Below are positions 18,986-28,101 of a stretch of 64,000 nucleotides of DNA, one piece after another. A program made the position numbers and the translations under genes. Source of the DNA: Streptomyces lacrimifluminis (GTDB lineage: Bacteria; Actinomycetota; Actinomycetes; Streptomycetales; Streptomycetaceae). The stretch spans positions 1 through 64,000 of the forward strand of contig NZ_BMMU01000014.1 of the NCBI RefSeq assembly GCF_014646095.1, given 5' to 3'. Numbering within the stretch: the first letter of the stretch is position 1; every line of letters starts with the position of its first letter. The notes beneath the pieces were generated by a model that searched no databases, was not told where the DNA came from, and was given only the letters and a program-made list of their open reading frames with translations.

Positions 18986-19633
18986 GTGACCGAGTCCCCC
19001 ACCGGCAGACCCGCCGCTCTCCAGGAACGCAGCCGCCGTTCACAGCAGGACATCCTGCGGTCCGGGTACGCACTCCTCGAAGAGGGAGGAGTGGACGCGC
19101 TCACTGTGGCCGCCGTCGCCGAGCGGGCCGGCATGGCGGTCGGCAGCATCTACCGACGGTTCGGCGACAAGGAAGGTCTCCTGCTGGCCATCCAGCGCGC
19201 CTTCACCGAGAACCTCCAGGCCGAGATCACCGGACGCATGTCCGCGGAGCGGCTCCGCACCCTGCGCGATCCAGCCGTGGCGGTCGCCGAGGCCGTGGGT
19301 GCGATCACCGACAGCTTCCAGGCGCACGAGGCCCTGCTGCGCGTCTTCCTGCTGCTCGGCATCCGGCACGAAGCGGTACGCGCCGAAGGCTCCCGCGTCA
19401 GCATCGAGGGCAACCGCCACTTCACCGAGGCGCTGCGTTCCACGCCCGTCGCCCATCCGGATCCCGAGGCCGCGCTGGACTTCGCGTACCGCCTGATCTA
19501 TGCCACGGTCTCGCACCGCATCACCCAGGGCGAGTTCCTGGAGTCCGACCGCCCGCTGCCCTGGACCGACCTACGCAGCCACCTCCAGGCCTCGGTCGCC
19601 TCCTACCTCCTCGGCGCCCCGAAAGGCCACTGA
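18986..19633 (+). CDS. TetR family regulator of the hydroxyquinol operon
   Basis: 215 residues. The N-terminal TetR helix-turn-helix is about 20-65: QQDILRSGYALLEEGGVDAL, TVAAVAERAGMAVGSIYRRF and GDKEGLLLAI. The rest is a helical ligand-binding and dimer domain without close identity to a known type. It is divergent from the catabolic operon and next to two palindromes, so it most likely represses the operon and itself until an aromatic ligand binds. GTG 18986 is the first start in frame. Confidence 0.88.
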   Translation: MTESPTGRPAALQERSRRSQQDILRSGYALLEEGGVDALTVAAVAERAGMAVGSIYRRFGDKEGLLLAIQRAFTENLQAEITGRMSAERLRTLRDPAVAVAEAVGAITDSFQAHEALLRVFLLLGIRHEAVRAEGSRVSIEGNRHFTEALRSTPVAHPDPEAALDFAYRLIYATVSHRITQGEFLESDRPLPWTDLRSHLQASVASYLLGAPKGH

Positions 19634-20093
19634 GCCCGAACTCGCTGCGCAGCCAGGTGCACGCAACCCCTGACGGGCGACGCGGCTGCGAATGACCTTC
19701 CCAACCAGCCCGGCATGAGCTCTCGTTCACCTTCAGGCATCCCCGCCTGCGTCCCGCGCCGACGTCCGACCTACTCCGCGTCACGACGCCACGGGCACGC
19801 CGACCTCGAAGACCCGTTAGGCCTGCGCCCAGCGCTTCCAGAGCACAGGCCGGGTACCCAACCTGCCAGACGCTCGCCGGTTCCGCGCCCGCGAAGGCTA
19901 CCTGCACGCCCATAAAGGGTGACTGAAACTCTGTCAGCGAGGCGGCGCACGAGGAGCAGTGCGTCGGGCCGGCTCGTGCCCGGCCGGCCCGCCGGGAAAG
20001 CCACGCTGAACTGCGGCTCCACCACGTCGAAGCACGCCAGGGGGCACTTCTTCGACACACCGCCTTTGGCCAACGGATGGCGATCCTGACGCT
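19634..20093. other. Convergent intergenic region, no supported gene
   Basis: Lies between the TetR gene and the minus-strand DUF1963-like gene. Apart from the hairpin at 19965-19991 nothing recognisable is seen; short open frames lack ribosome sites. Confidence 0.5.
19965..19991. terminator. GC-rich hairpin between convergent genes
   Basis: Arms CGGGCCGGC (19965-19973) and GCCGGCCCG (19983-19991) pair exactly around a 9-base loop. The position between two 3' ends fits a bidirectional terminator; no U-tract. Confidence 0.45.
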
Positions 20094-21095
20094 CTACAGC
20101 AGTCGGTACACCCGCACGGTCACCGGCGGGTGCTCATAGGACTCCGGGCAGTAGTAGATCTGCAGTTCCTCGTCCCCCAGCTCGATCCCGGTCGGGTCGC
20201 CCACCGGTGGGTAGCAACGCCGGTCATCGGCATCGGCATCCTCCAGCGGGCGCCAACCCCCCTCGTCGTCCTCGTTCCATTCGCTGAGGCCAACGGTGAA
20301 CAGGGGCGCGGTCACCGCGCCGCATCCGCATCGTGGCGGGTCGGCGGCATCGTCCTCATCCGACGAGACGACACCCCAGCCGCCTGCCTTCCAGCCCGGA
20401 GCCACCGCGAACTCGGTGTAGTGATGGCCCGTGTCCTCCTGCCACGCGTCCACGCGTGCGCTCACCGCGGCGGGCAGTTGCTCGGGCGCCGGATACTCGG
20501 TCACCTGTTCCGGATGCAGGACACAGGGGGCGGGCCAATAGTCCTCCCGTTCGATGACAGGCGGCTCCGGCGGCGGCGAAAGGAATGCGGTGACCTGGTC
20601 GGCACTGCGCCAGCGCACGTGGACGGCCGGAACGTCGTCGTCGTGGTCCATGAACGGGCACCACAAGATCTGCAGCAGGTTCGCGCCGTCGGGGCAGGGC
20701 AGGCCGGGAACGTCCCGGGCATAGAGCTGAGCCACAGGCAGCAGCGGCACCGGATCCGTATGTGGACTGTCGGTCTTCTTCGGCTTGTTCCGGCTGAGGA
20801 GCGACTGTTCCTCGGGCGTGGGCGGTTCATCCTCCGGCCGTGACCACCGGGCGACCGTGAGGTGATGCGCGGCGCGCACCGCCTCCAGCTCCACCACCTC
20901 GTACACCTCGTGCGACCGTGTGCACATCGGCCACGGCTCGTCCTGCGGCCACAGCAGTGGGCCACCCACCGAACTGTCCTCAACCGTGGGCAAGCCCGCC
21001 CGCGGATGCAGCCGGGTGACGTTCCTGGACATCCTGGCCAACTCCGGGAACACCTCGGCCAGTTCCAGAGGCCTCGGCGGCGTCGTACGCGTCAT
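20094..21095 (-). CDS. DUF1963-like hypothetical protein
   Basis: 333 residues, acidic, soluble. Features include SVGGPLLWPQDEPWPMCTRS near residue 40, then LLPVAQLYARDVPGLPCPDG and ANLLQILWCPFMDHDDDVPA. The order of GGxPxxP..WP and a QL..DLP..L.Q stretch resembles DUF1963/YwqG proteins. A CGCGAV pair sits near residue 265 and a tail TGIELGDEELQIYYCPESYE follows. No biochemical role is known. ATG 21095 has GGAG at good spacing. Confidence 0.6.
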   Translation of the reverse strand: MTRTTPPRPLELAEVFPELARMSRNVTRLHPRAGLPTVEDSSVGGPLLWPQDEPWPMCTRSHEVYEVVELEAVRAAHHLTVARWSRPEDEPPTPEEQSLLSRNKPKKTDSPHTDPVPLLPVAQLYARDVPGLPCPDGANLLQILWCPFMDHDDDVPAVHVRWRSADQVTAFLSPPPEPPVIEREDYWPAPCVLHPEQVTEYPAPEQLPAAVSARVDAWQEDTGHHYTEFAVAPGWKAGGWGVVSSDEDDAADPPRCGCGAVTAPLFTVGLSEWNEDDEGGWRPLEDADADDRRCYPPVGDPTGIELGDEELQIYYCPESYEHPPVTVRVYRLL

Positions 21096-21277
21096 GGGAT
21101 CTCCGCACCTCTCGCATGCACTGGGCAGGCCATCGAAGCACGCGGCACTGACAGACCCTCTGGCCGCCGAGGGCAGCCCTCCTTTCGAAGTGCCGCCCGA
21201 GCCGTCGTCCTGTGTCGTGTGGGATGATCGGCCATGATCAAAGCTCCAGCACGGAAGGGCGGCCTCCGCCCCGCCCG

Positions 21278-22672
21278 ATGACGTGGCCGGACGAGGCCGT
21301 GGCCGACAGCACCGCCACGACACCCGCCCACCCTTCCCGTGTCGCGCTCTTCGAGGCGATACGAGCGGACCGCACCGGCCCCGTCGCCGCCCGGCTGCTC
21401 CGGCTCGCCCGCGCGGACACTCCCTCCGTACGCCGGGAGGCCTTGGACCTCCTCCACAGCATGGCGCACGAACAGCCCTGGCCAGAGGCGGTCAACGCCG
21501 CAGTGGCCCGGCTCAGTGACCCCGACGAGGAGGTACGGCGCCGAGCCGCGTGCCTCTTCGGCTACCGCGGGCAGTCCGGCTCGGTCCTCGCGGCCCTCGG
21601 CGAACTCGCCGATCCACTCGTGCGCACCATCCTGGCCAGGGCGCTTGGCCCGACCGCCGCCCACCTGACGGACGATGGCCTCGCGTCAGTCCGCTTCCTC
21701 GCCCACCTGGAGACGCTACGGGCAGCGCCACCCGTGCGATGGCGCTCCCTGGACGCCGCACTCCTCGACGACGTCCGGGAGGCCGCGCGCCATCTGGAGG
21801 ACCTCGGGCTCATCTGGGGCCAGACCCTGTACCGACTGGGGCGCGAGCACGACACATACACTCTCGTGGCCCACCTCCTCGCCGACCCCGCCACCCGGGA
21901 CATCGGCGCCGACCTGGCCCGCGCGGCGTGCCACGACTGGCGGGCGGCCCCGACAATGCTGCTGCCGCTGCTCGTCCAGCACCGCGGCCGGACAGTCACC
22001 CCGGCTCTTGGTGCGGCCCTCACGACAGCCTCGATCTCCGAAGCGGCGATGCGGGCGCACGGAGCTCTCCTCGCCGAAGTCCCCTCCACGCCGTCTCCGA
22101 GGGCCCGCCGGATCCCGTCCACCGTGACGGCGTACGACAGCGCATCCGCCGACGCGCTCCTCGCCGCCAAGCCCGTGGGCATCACCCGCCTCGCCCACGC
22201 CTCCGAGATCTTCGAGGCCCTGCTGGACGCCGGCCCGCTGACCTTCCGGCAGGCGGCCCAGCTGTACAACCTGGCCTTCCGCCGCCCGGGCCGCTCACAG
22301 GCCGAATGCGCCCCGCTGTGGCTACGGCACGCCGGGCCTTCCGCACTGTCCCGGCTGCTCGCCCTCATGACACCGCACCTCGGCGACTACGCGATCGGCG
22401 AGTACTACCTGGCGGGTCTCGCCCGGATGGGCAGCCACGCGCGCCCCGCGCTACCGGCCGTGACCGCGCCGATCGACAGACGTACCCGCATCCCCGTCAA
22501 CGACTCCACCCGCGACGCCGAGATGAGACTGGACGAAAACCTTCTGGCCGGCGCTCTCAACACCCGACGCGCGATCCACGCGGACACCGTTCCGCCGGCT
22601 GCCCCACCGCCTCCCCGACAGCAGCCCGCTCAACTCCTTTGCCCGCCAAGCGAAACGCACCGTCACACCTGA
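21278..22672 (+). CDS. HEAT-like repeat hypothetical protein
   Basis: About 464 residues, almost entirely helical, with HEAT/armadillo-like repeats in the first 130 residues (for example VARLSDPDEEVRRRAACLFG and VRREALDLLHSMAHEQPWPE). The C-terminal 70 residues are proline-rich and probably disordered. Such scaffolds bind proteins; no catalytic motif is visible. ATG 21278 overlaps the TGA of a 15-codon upstream frame starting at 21234 (MIKAPARKGGLRPAR), so translation could be coupled to it. A start at 21224 is also possible. Confidence 0.65.
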   Translation: MTWPDEAVADSTATTPAHPSRVALFEAIRADRTGPVAARLLRLARADTPSVRREALDLLHSMAHEQPWPEAVNAAVARLSDPDEEVRRRAACLFGYRGQSGSVLAALGELADPLVRTILARALGPTAAHLTDDGLASVRFLAHLETLRAAPPVRWRSLDAALLDDVREAARHLEDLGLIWGQTLYRLGREHDTYTLVAHLLADPATRDIGADLARAACHDWRAAPTMLLPLLVQHRGRTVTPALGAALTTASISEAAMRAHGALLAEVPSTPSPRARRIPSTVTAYDSASADALLAAKPVGITRLAHASEIFEALLDAGPLTFRQAAQLYNLAFRRPGRSQAECAPLWLRHAGPSALSRLLALMTPHLGDYAIGEYYLAGLARMGSHARPALPAVTAPIDRRTRIPVNDSTRDAEMRLDENLLAGALNTRRAIHADTVPPAAPPPPRQQPAQLLCPPSETHRHT

Positions 22673-23002
22673 GTCAAAGCGGGCTGGTTGTCACCAACGG
22701 CCGTCACCGACCTGCGCCTTCGGCGCCGCGAGGCAGGGCACGGCAGTTGCCACGAGGTCGGCGTGCTACGTGTGACCAGTTGCAAGGCATGCACCGCTGT
22801 GGTCACCGGCTTCGGCACTCCGTCGGCAACATGAGCCGAGCCGCGCGGAGTCACGGTCCGGCAGCGCTGCGCGACCTGTTCGGCAGACCGCCGTCCTGGA
22901 TCGCCGCCGACGCGGGCATCGTCACGCGCGTCCGTCGCACGCGGCGCCGGGCTCCCGGAGACCGGGCCGTCAGGCCCCTGACCGCCCGTCACAACCGCTC
23001 TC
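22673..23002. other. Non-coding interval upstream of the reductase promoter
   Basis: No start codon with a ribosome site and no protein-like frame is seen. The regulatory palindrome that follows is listed separately. Confidence 0.45.
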
Positions 23003-23033
23003 TTGACCTGGAGCGCGCTCCAGATACGAGCAT
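23003..23033 (+). promoter_or_regulatory. MerR-type operator-promoter, probably leaderless
   Basis: A -35 box TTGACC (23003-23008) overlaps the perfect 16-bp palindrome CTGGAGCGCGCTCCAG (23008-23023). A 19-bp gap leads to a weak -10 GAGCAT (23028-23033). An overlong spacer filled by a palindrome is the hallmark of promoters activated by MerR proteins through DNA distortion. The predicted transcript would begin at or next to ATG 23041, giving a leaderless mRNA. The MerR gene lies just downstream. Confidence 0.8.
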
Positions 23034-23040
23034 GGGCGGC

Positions 23041-23979
23041 ATGAACATCACCGACCCGCAGATCGTCCTCGGAACAATGGACTTCGGCACCCGCGTCGAT
23101 CCCGACCAGGCCTTCGCGATCCTCGACTCCTTCGTCACCGGCGGCGGTGTCTGGCTCGACACCGCGAACTGCTACTCCTTCTGGACCGACCCCAGTGGCG
23201 TCGGCGGCGCCAGCGAGCGCCTGATCGGCGCATGGCTTCGGGCCCGCCCGGGCGTGCGCGACGCGGTACGGATCGCGACGAAGGTCCGGCACAACCCCCT
23301 CGTCCCGCACTCCTGGCCCCAGAGCGCCGAAGGGCTCTCCGCCCGCGCAGTCCACGCCGGTGCGGAAGAAAGCCTGGGACGTCTGGGAGTCGATCACATC
23401 GATCTGCTGTGGGCCCACGCCGAGGACCGCACCGTGCCGCTGGAGGAGACGGTCGGCGCCTTCGGTGAACTCATCACAAAGGGTGTGGCGCTGCGGATCG
23501 GCGCGGCGAACCACGCCGCCTGGCGCGTCGAGCGCGCCCGGTCACTCGCGCGGGAGCAGCGCGTGGAGCCGTGGACGGCCCTGCAACTGCGCCACTCACT
23601 CGTCCAGCCTCGCCCGCTCACCCCCCTCGCGGAGGCCGGCCATCGCATGCTCGCCGCCGAGGACCTGGACCTCGCACGGTCGGAGGGACTCGCCGTGTGG
23701 TCGTACAGCTCGCTGATGTGGGGTTCCTACGTGCGCGCGGACAAGCCGCTTCCGCAAACATATGATCACCCCGGGACCGCCCAGGTGCTCGCGGTCCTGG
23801 ACGACGTCGCCGGCGAGCTCTCGGCCACGAGGAACCAGGTCGTCCTGGCATGGCTGATGCGGCAGGGGATCGATCCCATCGTCGGCGCGAGCCGGGTGGA
23901 GCAGATCGAGGAGGCACTCGCCGCACGCCGCGTGCGGCTCAGCGACGAGCACTTGGCGCGCTTCGACGAAGCGCGGTAG
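23041..23979 (+). CDS. Aldo/keto reductase
   Basis: 312 residues, TIM-barrel NADPH-dependent oxidoreductase. Visible motifs: GTMDFGTRVDPDQAFAILDS, GGVWLDTANCYSFWTD with the catalytic Tyr, RIATKVRHN with the Lys, and GVDHIDLLWAHAEDR. The end is IDPIVGASRVEQIEEALAAR, typical cofactor-binding sequence. It probably reduces small aldehydes or ketones; substrate unknown. Twenty bases separate it from the MerR gene, so they form an operon controlled by the palindromic promoter. Confidence 0.88.
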   Translation: MNITDPQIVLGTMDFGTRVDPDQAFAILDSFVTGGGVWLDTANCYSFWTDPSGVGGASERLIGAWLRARPGVRDAVRIATKVRHNPLVPHSWPQSAEGLSARAVHAGAEESLGRLGVDHIDLLWAHAEDRTVPLEETVGAFGELITKGVALRIGAANHAAWRVERARSLAREQRVEPWTALQLRHSLVQPRPLTPLAEAGHRMLAAEDLDLARSEGLAVWSYSSLMWGSYVRADKPLPQTYDHPGTAQVLAVLDDVAGELSATRNQVVLAWLMRQGIDPIVGASRVEQIEEALAARRVRLSDEHLARFDEAR

Positions 23980-23998
23980 CAGCTGCCGAAGGAGCCCC

Positions 23999-24346
23999 AT
24001 GACCACCGTCACCCCGGCAACAGCCGCCGACCGTACCGGTGTCTCCATCGACACGCTGCGCTACTACGAGCGCGAAGGGCTCATCGGTCCGATCCGGCGC
24101 TCCGTCGGCGGGCGCAGACAGTACACCGAGGACGACCTCTTCTGGATCGGCCTGGTCACGTGCTTCCGTGAGGCCGGCCTCGGCATCGCGGACCTGCGGG
24201 AGTTCGTCGCCATTCTGCGTGCCGAGCACTCTCCGCAGGACCGGGTCGCCTTCCTGCGCGAGCGCCGTGCCTCCCTGGAGCAGCGGGTGGCGGCTCTGTG
24301 CCGGGCCATGGAAGTTCTCGACGAGAAGATCGCCTACTACAGCTGA
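23999..24346 (+). CDS. MerR family regulator
   Basis: 115 residues. The N-terminal winged helix is TAADRTGVSIDTLRYYEREG, LIGPIRRSVGGRRQYTEDDL and FWIGLVTCFREAGLGIADLR, followed by the dimerising coiled coil (RVAFLRERRASLEQRVAALC, then RAMEVLDEKIAYY). It has only one cysteine in the region where metal sensors keep theirs, so it is a non-metal MerR, probably sensing an electrophile or carbonyl compound. It likely activates its own operon with the aldo/keto reductase. Confidence 0.9.
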   Translation: MTTVTPATAADRTGVSIDTLRYYEREGLIGPIRRSVGGRRQYTEDDLFWIGLVTCFREAGLGIADLREFVAILRAEHSPQDRVAFLRERRASLEQRVAALCRAMEVLDEKIAYYS

Positions 24347-24517
24347 ACGCCGGGAGCCCCGCACCCCGTTGCTCGGCGAGCGCCGAACCTGGTGTCCTCG
24401 CGGGAACCCTGCGGATGACAGGATTCCCCATTTGCCCCGTCTGGCGTACAACCTTCCGGTACCGCGGGCCGTCTACCCGGTGTCAGAGTTACGCGACCAA
24501 GCGCAACCAAGGGGGAC

Positions 24518-25093
24518 ATGATGCGAGGTATCAGAGCGGCAATGGCGGCGCTCATACTCACGGGCGCCATGCTGGGGACGGCGGCGAGCACCGCGGGCGC
24601 GGCCCCGGCGGAGGGCTCGCGCGCGGCGGCGGCCTGCCCGACGGGCTGGGGCAGCGGCGCCAAGGGTGGTGGCGCCACGGGGGCCGATCACCTGACGGAC
24701 ATCAGGACCGGACGGCATGAGTGCTACGACCGCATCGTGTTCGACGTGCCCGGCGGCGACCAGATCGACTTCCATGTCCAGTACGTGGACCGGTTCTACG
24801 CTGACCCCTCGGACCAGTACATACCGGTGGCTGGCGGGGCGATTCTCGACATCCGCATCGGCGCGTGGAGCTACGACCTGGATGCCGGCGTGCCGACCTA
24901 CCCGGGCAAGGTGGGCAAACCCCTGCCCGGCGTGAACATCAGCGGGTACAGCACCTTCCGCGACACCCGGTTCGGCGGCACCTTCGAGGGCCAGACGCAG
25001 GTCGGTCTCGGTGTGCGCGCCCGACTGCCGTTCCGCGTTATCCAGTTGGACGACCGAGTCGTGGTCGACGTGGCCCACAGCTGGACGAGCTAA
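24518..25093 (+). CDS. Secreted AMIN-like domain protein
   Basis: 191 residues. Signal peptide about 1-29 (MRGIRAAMAALILTGAMLGT, then AASTAGAAPA). The mature part has a beta-rich fold: HECYDRIVFDVPGGDQIDFH, VQYVDRFYADPSDQYIPVAG and TQVGLGVRARLPFRVIQLDD. This matches AMIN-like proteins, relatives of the wall-targeting domain of amidases. It is probably extracellular and wall-associated. Two adjacent ATGs (24518, 24521) could serve as start; AAGGGGGAC lies upstream. Confidence 0.75.
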   Translation: MMRGIRAAMAALILTGAMLGTAASTAGAAPAEGSRAAAACPTGWGSGAKGGGATGADHLTDIRTGRHECYDRIVFDVPGGDQIDFHVQYVDRFYADPSDQYIPVAGGAILDIRIGAWSYDLDAGVPTYPGKVGKPLPGVNISGYSTFRDTRFGGTFEGQTQVGLGVRARLPFRVIQLDDRVVVDVAHSWTS

Positions 25094-25377
25094 ACCCTCG
25101 CCCAACCCGGCAGGGACGCCACAGTCCTTGTGTCTCTCGTGGCCCAGCTCGTCGGGGCCACCATCGCCTGGGCGCACTGTCTCACCGAACGGGGGCTCGG
25201 CCCAGGCGAAAGCCCTCCCGTCGGCGAGCGGCTCTTCAGAAGCGCCCAGTTGAGCCAGTCAAGAGAGTGGCTCCGTGGCATCCGGCCACGGAGCTGCCGC
25301 GAAAACCTGCTGGCGGACCGCATGCGACCGCTGCTACTTTCCTGGAGGCCGTGCGAGAGAAAGAGGAGGTGGTACCC

Positions 25378-25431
25378 GTGAACGCAGTATCGACACGGGT
25401 GCTCCTCTCCGGGGTCACGGTCGGGCGATAG
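25378..25431 (+). CDS. Possible 17-residue leader peptide
   Basis: GTG 25378 follows GAGGAGGTGGTACCC, the best ribosome site in the area, and encodes MNAVSTRVLLSGVTVGR before a TAG. The next gene starts 45 bases later. The start resembles the STRVLL openings of short actinobacterial leader peptides, but the usual His/Cys codons are absent. It may be a true attenuation or coupling leader, or a small unrelated peptide. Sequence 25094-25377 holds no other supported gene. Confidence 0.4.
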   Translation: MNAVSTRVLLSGVTVGR

Positions 25432-25476
25432 GTCGTCCGGGAGCGCCGTCTCTGTGCACTCCCGAAAGGCACGACC

Positions 25477-26199
25477 ATGCAATTCACTTCCGAACAGCGC
25501 CTCGACGACGGCATCCTCGAACGCGAATTCGCCCTCGGCGAGATCCCCGGCACTCTGTGGACGCCCAAATCCCCCACACCGGCCCCACTGATCCTGATGG
25601 CCCACAACAACGGCCTGCCCAAAGGGGACTCCCGGCTGGTGGCCCGGGCCCGGCAAACCGCAGCGTACGGCTACGCCGTGGCCTCCATCGACGCCCCCGG
25701 ATGCGGTGACCGGCCCCGTTCCACCGGCGACGAGCAGGCCCGCGCCGACCTCCGCCGGGCGATGCAGGCCGGTGAGCCGGTCGACGAGATCTTCGAGTCC
25801 CTCGTGGGCCCGCTGGTCGAGAACGCGGTCCCGGACTGGCGGAACACCCTGGACGCCCTCCTTTCGCTGCCCGAGATCGGCGGCCCGGTCGGGTACTCGG
25901 GGTGGACCGCCGTCGGCATTCGGCTGGCGGTTGTCGAGCCGCGCATCGAGGCCGCCGGCTTCTTCGCCGGGGGTTACGTGCCCCGCGCGCAGCGCGAGGA
26001 AGCCCGGCAGATCACCATTCCGCTGCTGCTCCTGCTGCAGTGGGACGACGAAGGAAACCCCCGGCAGCGGGCTCTGGACCTGTTCGACACCTTCGCCAGC
26101 AAGGAGAAGACTCTGCACGCCAATGTGGGCGGACACCTCGGCACCCCGTGGTTCGAGCTGGAGGACGGGGGCCGGTTCTTCGGACGGCACCTGAAGTGA
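25477..26199 (+). CDS. Dienelactone-hydrolase-like alpha/beta hydrolase
   Basis: 240 residues. Beta strands PAPLILMAHNNGLPKGDSRL and YGYAVASIDAPGCGDRPRST lead to the nucleophile elbow GYSGWT, with Ser in place. LLLLLQWDDEGNP carries the probable Asp and NVGGHLGTPWFE the His. Homologues include small serine hydrolases of the DLH type that act on esters or lactones; the substrate cannot be told. It stands downstream of a short leader ORF. Confidence 0.7.
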   Translation: MQFTSEQRLDDGILEREFALGEIPGTLWTPKSPTPAPLILMAHNNGLPKGDSRLVARARQTAAYGYAVASIDAPGCGDRPRSTGDEQARADLRRAMQAGEPVDEIFESLVGPLVENAVPDWRNTLDALLSLPEIGGPVGYSGWTAVGIRLAVVEPRIEAAGFFAGGYVPRAQREEARQITIPLLLLLQWDDEGNPRQRALDLFDTFASKEKTLHANVGGHLGTPWFELEDGGRFFGRHLK

Positions 26200-26209
26200 G
26201 GCCGAACCG

Positions 26210-26440
26210 TCAGGCCGTCAGCAGACGGTAGGCAGTGGGCAGCGGGTGGTGGGCGTAGGCGATGTGGGCCAGCAGATGTACCGCCCCGATCGCAGCGGTA
26301 CCGGCCACCAGCGGTACCCACCGGTCGGGGCGGCGCTCAGCCACCAGCGACTCCGTCAACTGGGCCCATGCCGTGAGGCACTCTTCCCTCTCAGGTCCCT
26401 GGAAAGGGGAGCCAGACGGGCCCGTCGACGGTCTGCCGGG
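26210..26440 (-). pseudogene. 3' relic of an unknown gene
   Basis: The minus strand reads protein-like sequence EECLTAWAQLTESLVAERRP, then DRWVPLVAGTAAIGAVHLLA and HIAYAHHPLPTAYRLLTA to a TGA at 26210-26212. A hydrophobic helix (VPLVAGTAAIGAVHLLAHIA) suggests a membrane or scaffold segment. No start codon with a ribosome site is in frame, so only the end of a gene may remain. Family not recognised. Confidence 0.3.
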
Positions 26441-26482
26441 GCCTTCCCGGGCCCTGCCGGCTCGACATCTTCTCCCTCGCGT

Positions 26483-27952
26483 TCACCGAGGGCGATCCAA
26501 CGCCGACAGCGGCTTGGCGATGTCCTCAAGAGAGCGGCGTTCGGCGTTCACCGCGAGGAACGCGGCGACGATCCCGGCCGCGCACATCAGGCCGGCGCCG
26601 ATCTGGAAGGCGAGCACGGTGTCCCCGACCACGCCGGACGCCGTGAGGTCGGCGAAGACCAGCGGGCCGGTGATGCCACCGGCGGCGGTGCCGATGGCGT
26701 AGAAGAAGGCGATGCACATGGCCCGCGTCTCCATCGGGAAGATCTCGGAGACCGTCAGGTAGGCGCTGGAGGCGCCCGCCGAGGCGAAGAACAGCACCGC
26801 GCACCAGCAGGCCGTGAGCGTGGTCGCGGTCAGCGAGCCACGGTCGAACAGCCATGCCGTCCCGAACAGCAGCGCGCCGGAGAGCAGGTACGTCGAGGAG
26901 ATCATCACCCGGCGGCCGACCGTGTCGAACAGCTTGCCGAGCAGCAGCGGGCCGAAGAAGTTGCCGATCGCGATCACGGCGAAGTAGTAGCCGGTGTTGC
27001 CGCTCGGGATGTCGAAGAACTTCGTCAGGATCGCACCGAAGCCGAAGGTGATCGCGTTGTAGAGGAACGCCTGGCCGATGAAGAGCGAGAAGCCGAGCAC
27101 ACTGCGCTTGCGGTAGGTCGCGAAGACCGTGCGGGCGATCTCGCCGAAGCCGATCGACTTGCGCTGCTGGATGGTGATCTCGTTCTCGGGCTCCGGAAGC
27201 GGTTCGCCCTTCTCGGCCTCGATCTTCCGTTCGATGGCGGAGACGATCTCCTCCGCCTCCCGTTCCCTGCCGTGGATCAGCAGCCAGCGTGGACTCTCGG
27301 GGACGTGTCGTCGTACGACGAGGATGACCAGGCCGAGGACCACCCCCAGCGCGAAGGTCAGCCGCCAGCCCACGTCCTTCGCGAAGAGGTCGGTGTTCAG
27401 CGCGACGATCGACAGCAGCGAACCACCGACCGCGCCGATCCAGAAGCTGCCGTTGATGATGAGGTCGACGCGGCCTCGGTAGAACGACGGGATGAGCTCG
27501 TCGATCGCGGAGTTGATGGCCGCGTACTCGCCGCCGATGCCGAAGCCGGTGAGGAAGCGCAGCGCGAAGAACCACCAGGTCGAGAAGGACACCGCGGTCA
27601 GCGCGGTGGCGGCCAGATAGACCGCCAGGGTGATCATGAACAGCTTCTTGCGGCCGAAGCGGTCGGTCATGCGCCCCCAGAAGAGGGCTCCTACGCAGGC
27701 ACCGGCCACGTACAGGGCTGCCGCGATACCGGTGACCTGGCCCGAGGTGATCGGCAGGCCGCTGCCGGGCTCCGAGAGCCGGGCGGAGATGTTGCCGACG
27801 ACCGTGACCTCTAGGCCGTCGAGGATCCAGACGGTGCCGAGACCGATGACAATCGTCCAGTGCCAGCGTGACCACGGGAGGCGGTCGAGTCGGGCAGGGA
27901 TCGAGCTGGTGATGGTGCGGCCGGTTCCGGCCGGAGCGGTGGCACTGGACAT
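26483..27952 (-). CDS. MFS transporter, sugar/aromatic-acid porter type
   Basis: 489 residues with 12 membrane helices. The loop between helices 2 and 3 shows GRMTDRFGRKKLFM, and the helix 4-5 region shows RFLTGFGIGGEYAAINSAID and ELIPSFYRGRVD. The sequence RRHVPESPRWLLIHGRERE precedes a large central cytoplasmic loop. This layout fits sugar-porter or aromatic acid:H+ symporters that import small organic compounds. ATG 27952 follows AGGGAG. It stands alone on the minus strand; substrate unknown. Confidence 0.88.
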   Translation of the reverse strand: MSSATAPAGTGRTITSSIPARLDRLPWSRWHWTIVIGLGTVWILDGLEVTVVGNISARLSEPGSGLPITSGQVTGIAAALYVAGACVGALFWGRMTDRFGRKKLFMITLAVYLAATALTAVSFSTWWFFALRFLTGFGIGGEYAAINSAIDELIPSFYRGRVDLIINGSFWIGAVGGSLLSIVALNTDLFAKDVGWRLTFALGVVLGLVILVVRRHVPESPRWLLIHGREREAEEIVSAIERKIEAEKGEPLPEPENEITIQQRKSIGFGEIARTVFATYRKRSVLGFSLFIGQAFLYNAITFGFGAILTKFFDIPSGNTGYYFAVIAIGNFFGPLLLGKLFDTVGRRVMISSTYLLSGALLFGTAWLFDRGSLTATTLTACWCAVLFFASAGASSAYLTVSEIFPMETRAMCIAFFYAIGTAAGGITGPLVFADLTASGVVGDTVLAFQIGAGLMCAAGIVAAFLAVNAERRSLEDIAKPLSALDRPR

Positions 27953-28101
27953 GGGCTCCCTACTCGTCGAGCGAATCACCTCCATGTGCCCGTAGCCTGT
28001 CGCCTTACGCTCCGGCCGGATGGGGACGACCTCCTCACGGCTGCCTACGGGGGCGCGGTTGGCCGCCGGTCCGGAAAGCGACGTCGGCTGCGAGACGTGG
28101 G

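Noticed and set aside
19801..19930. Possible helicase-associated repeat (FQSTGRVPNLPDARRFRARE)
   Set aside because: A single short stretch in one frame without flanking repeats or a start; resemblance too weak.
26246..27814. A 522-codon open frame on the plus strand
   Set aside because: Antisense shadow of the MFS gene; the product is a charged Arg/Glu/Asp-rich polymer typical of GC-rich antisense frames.
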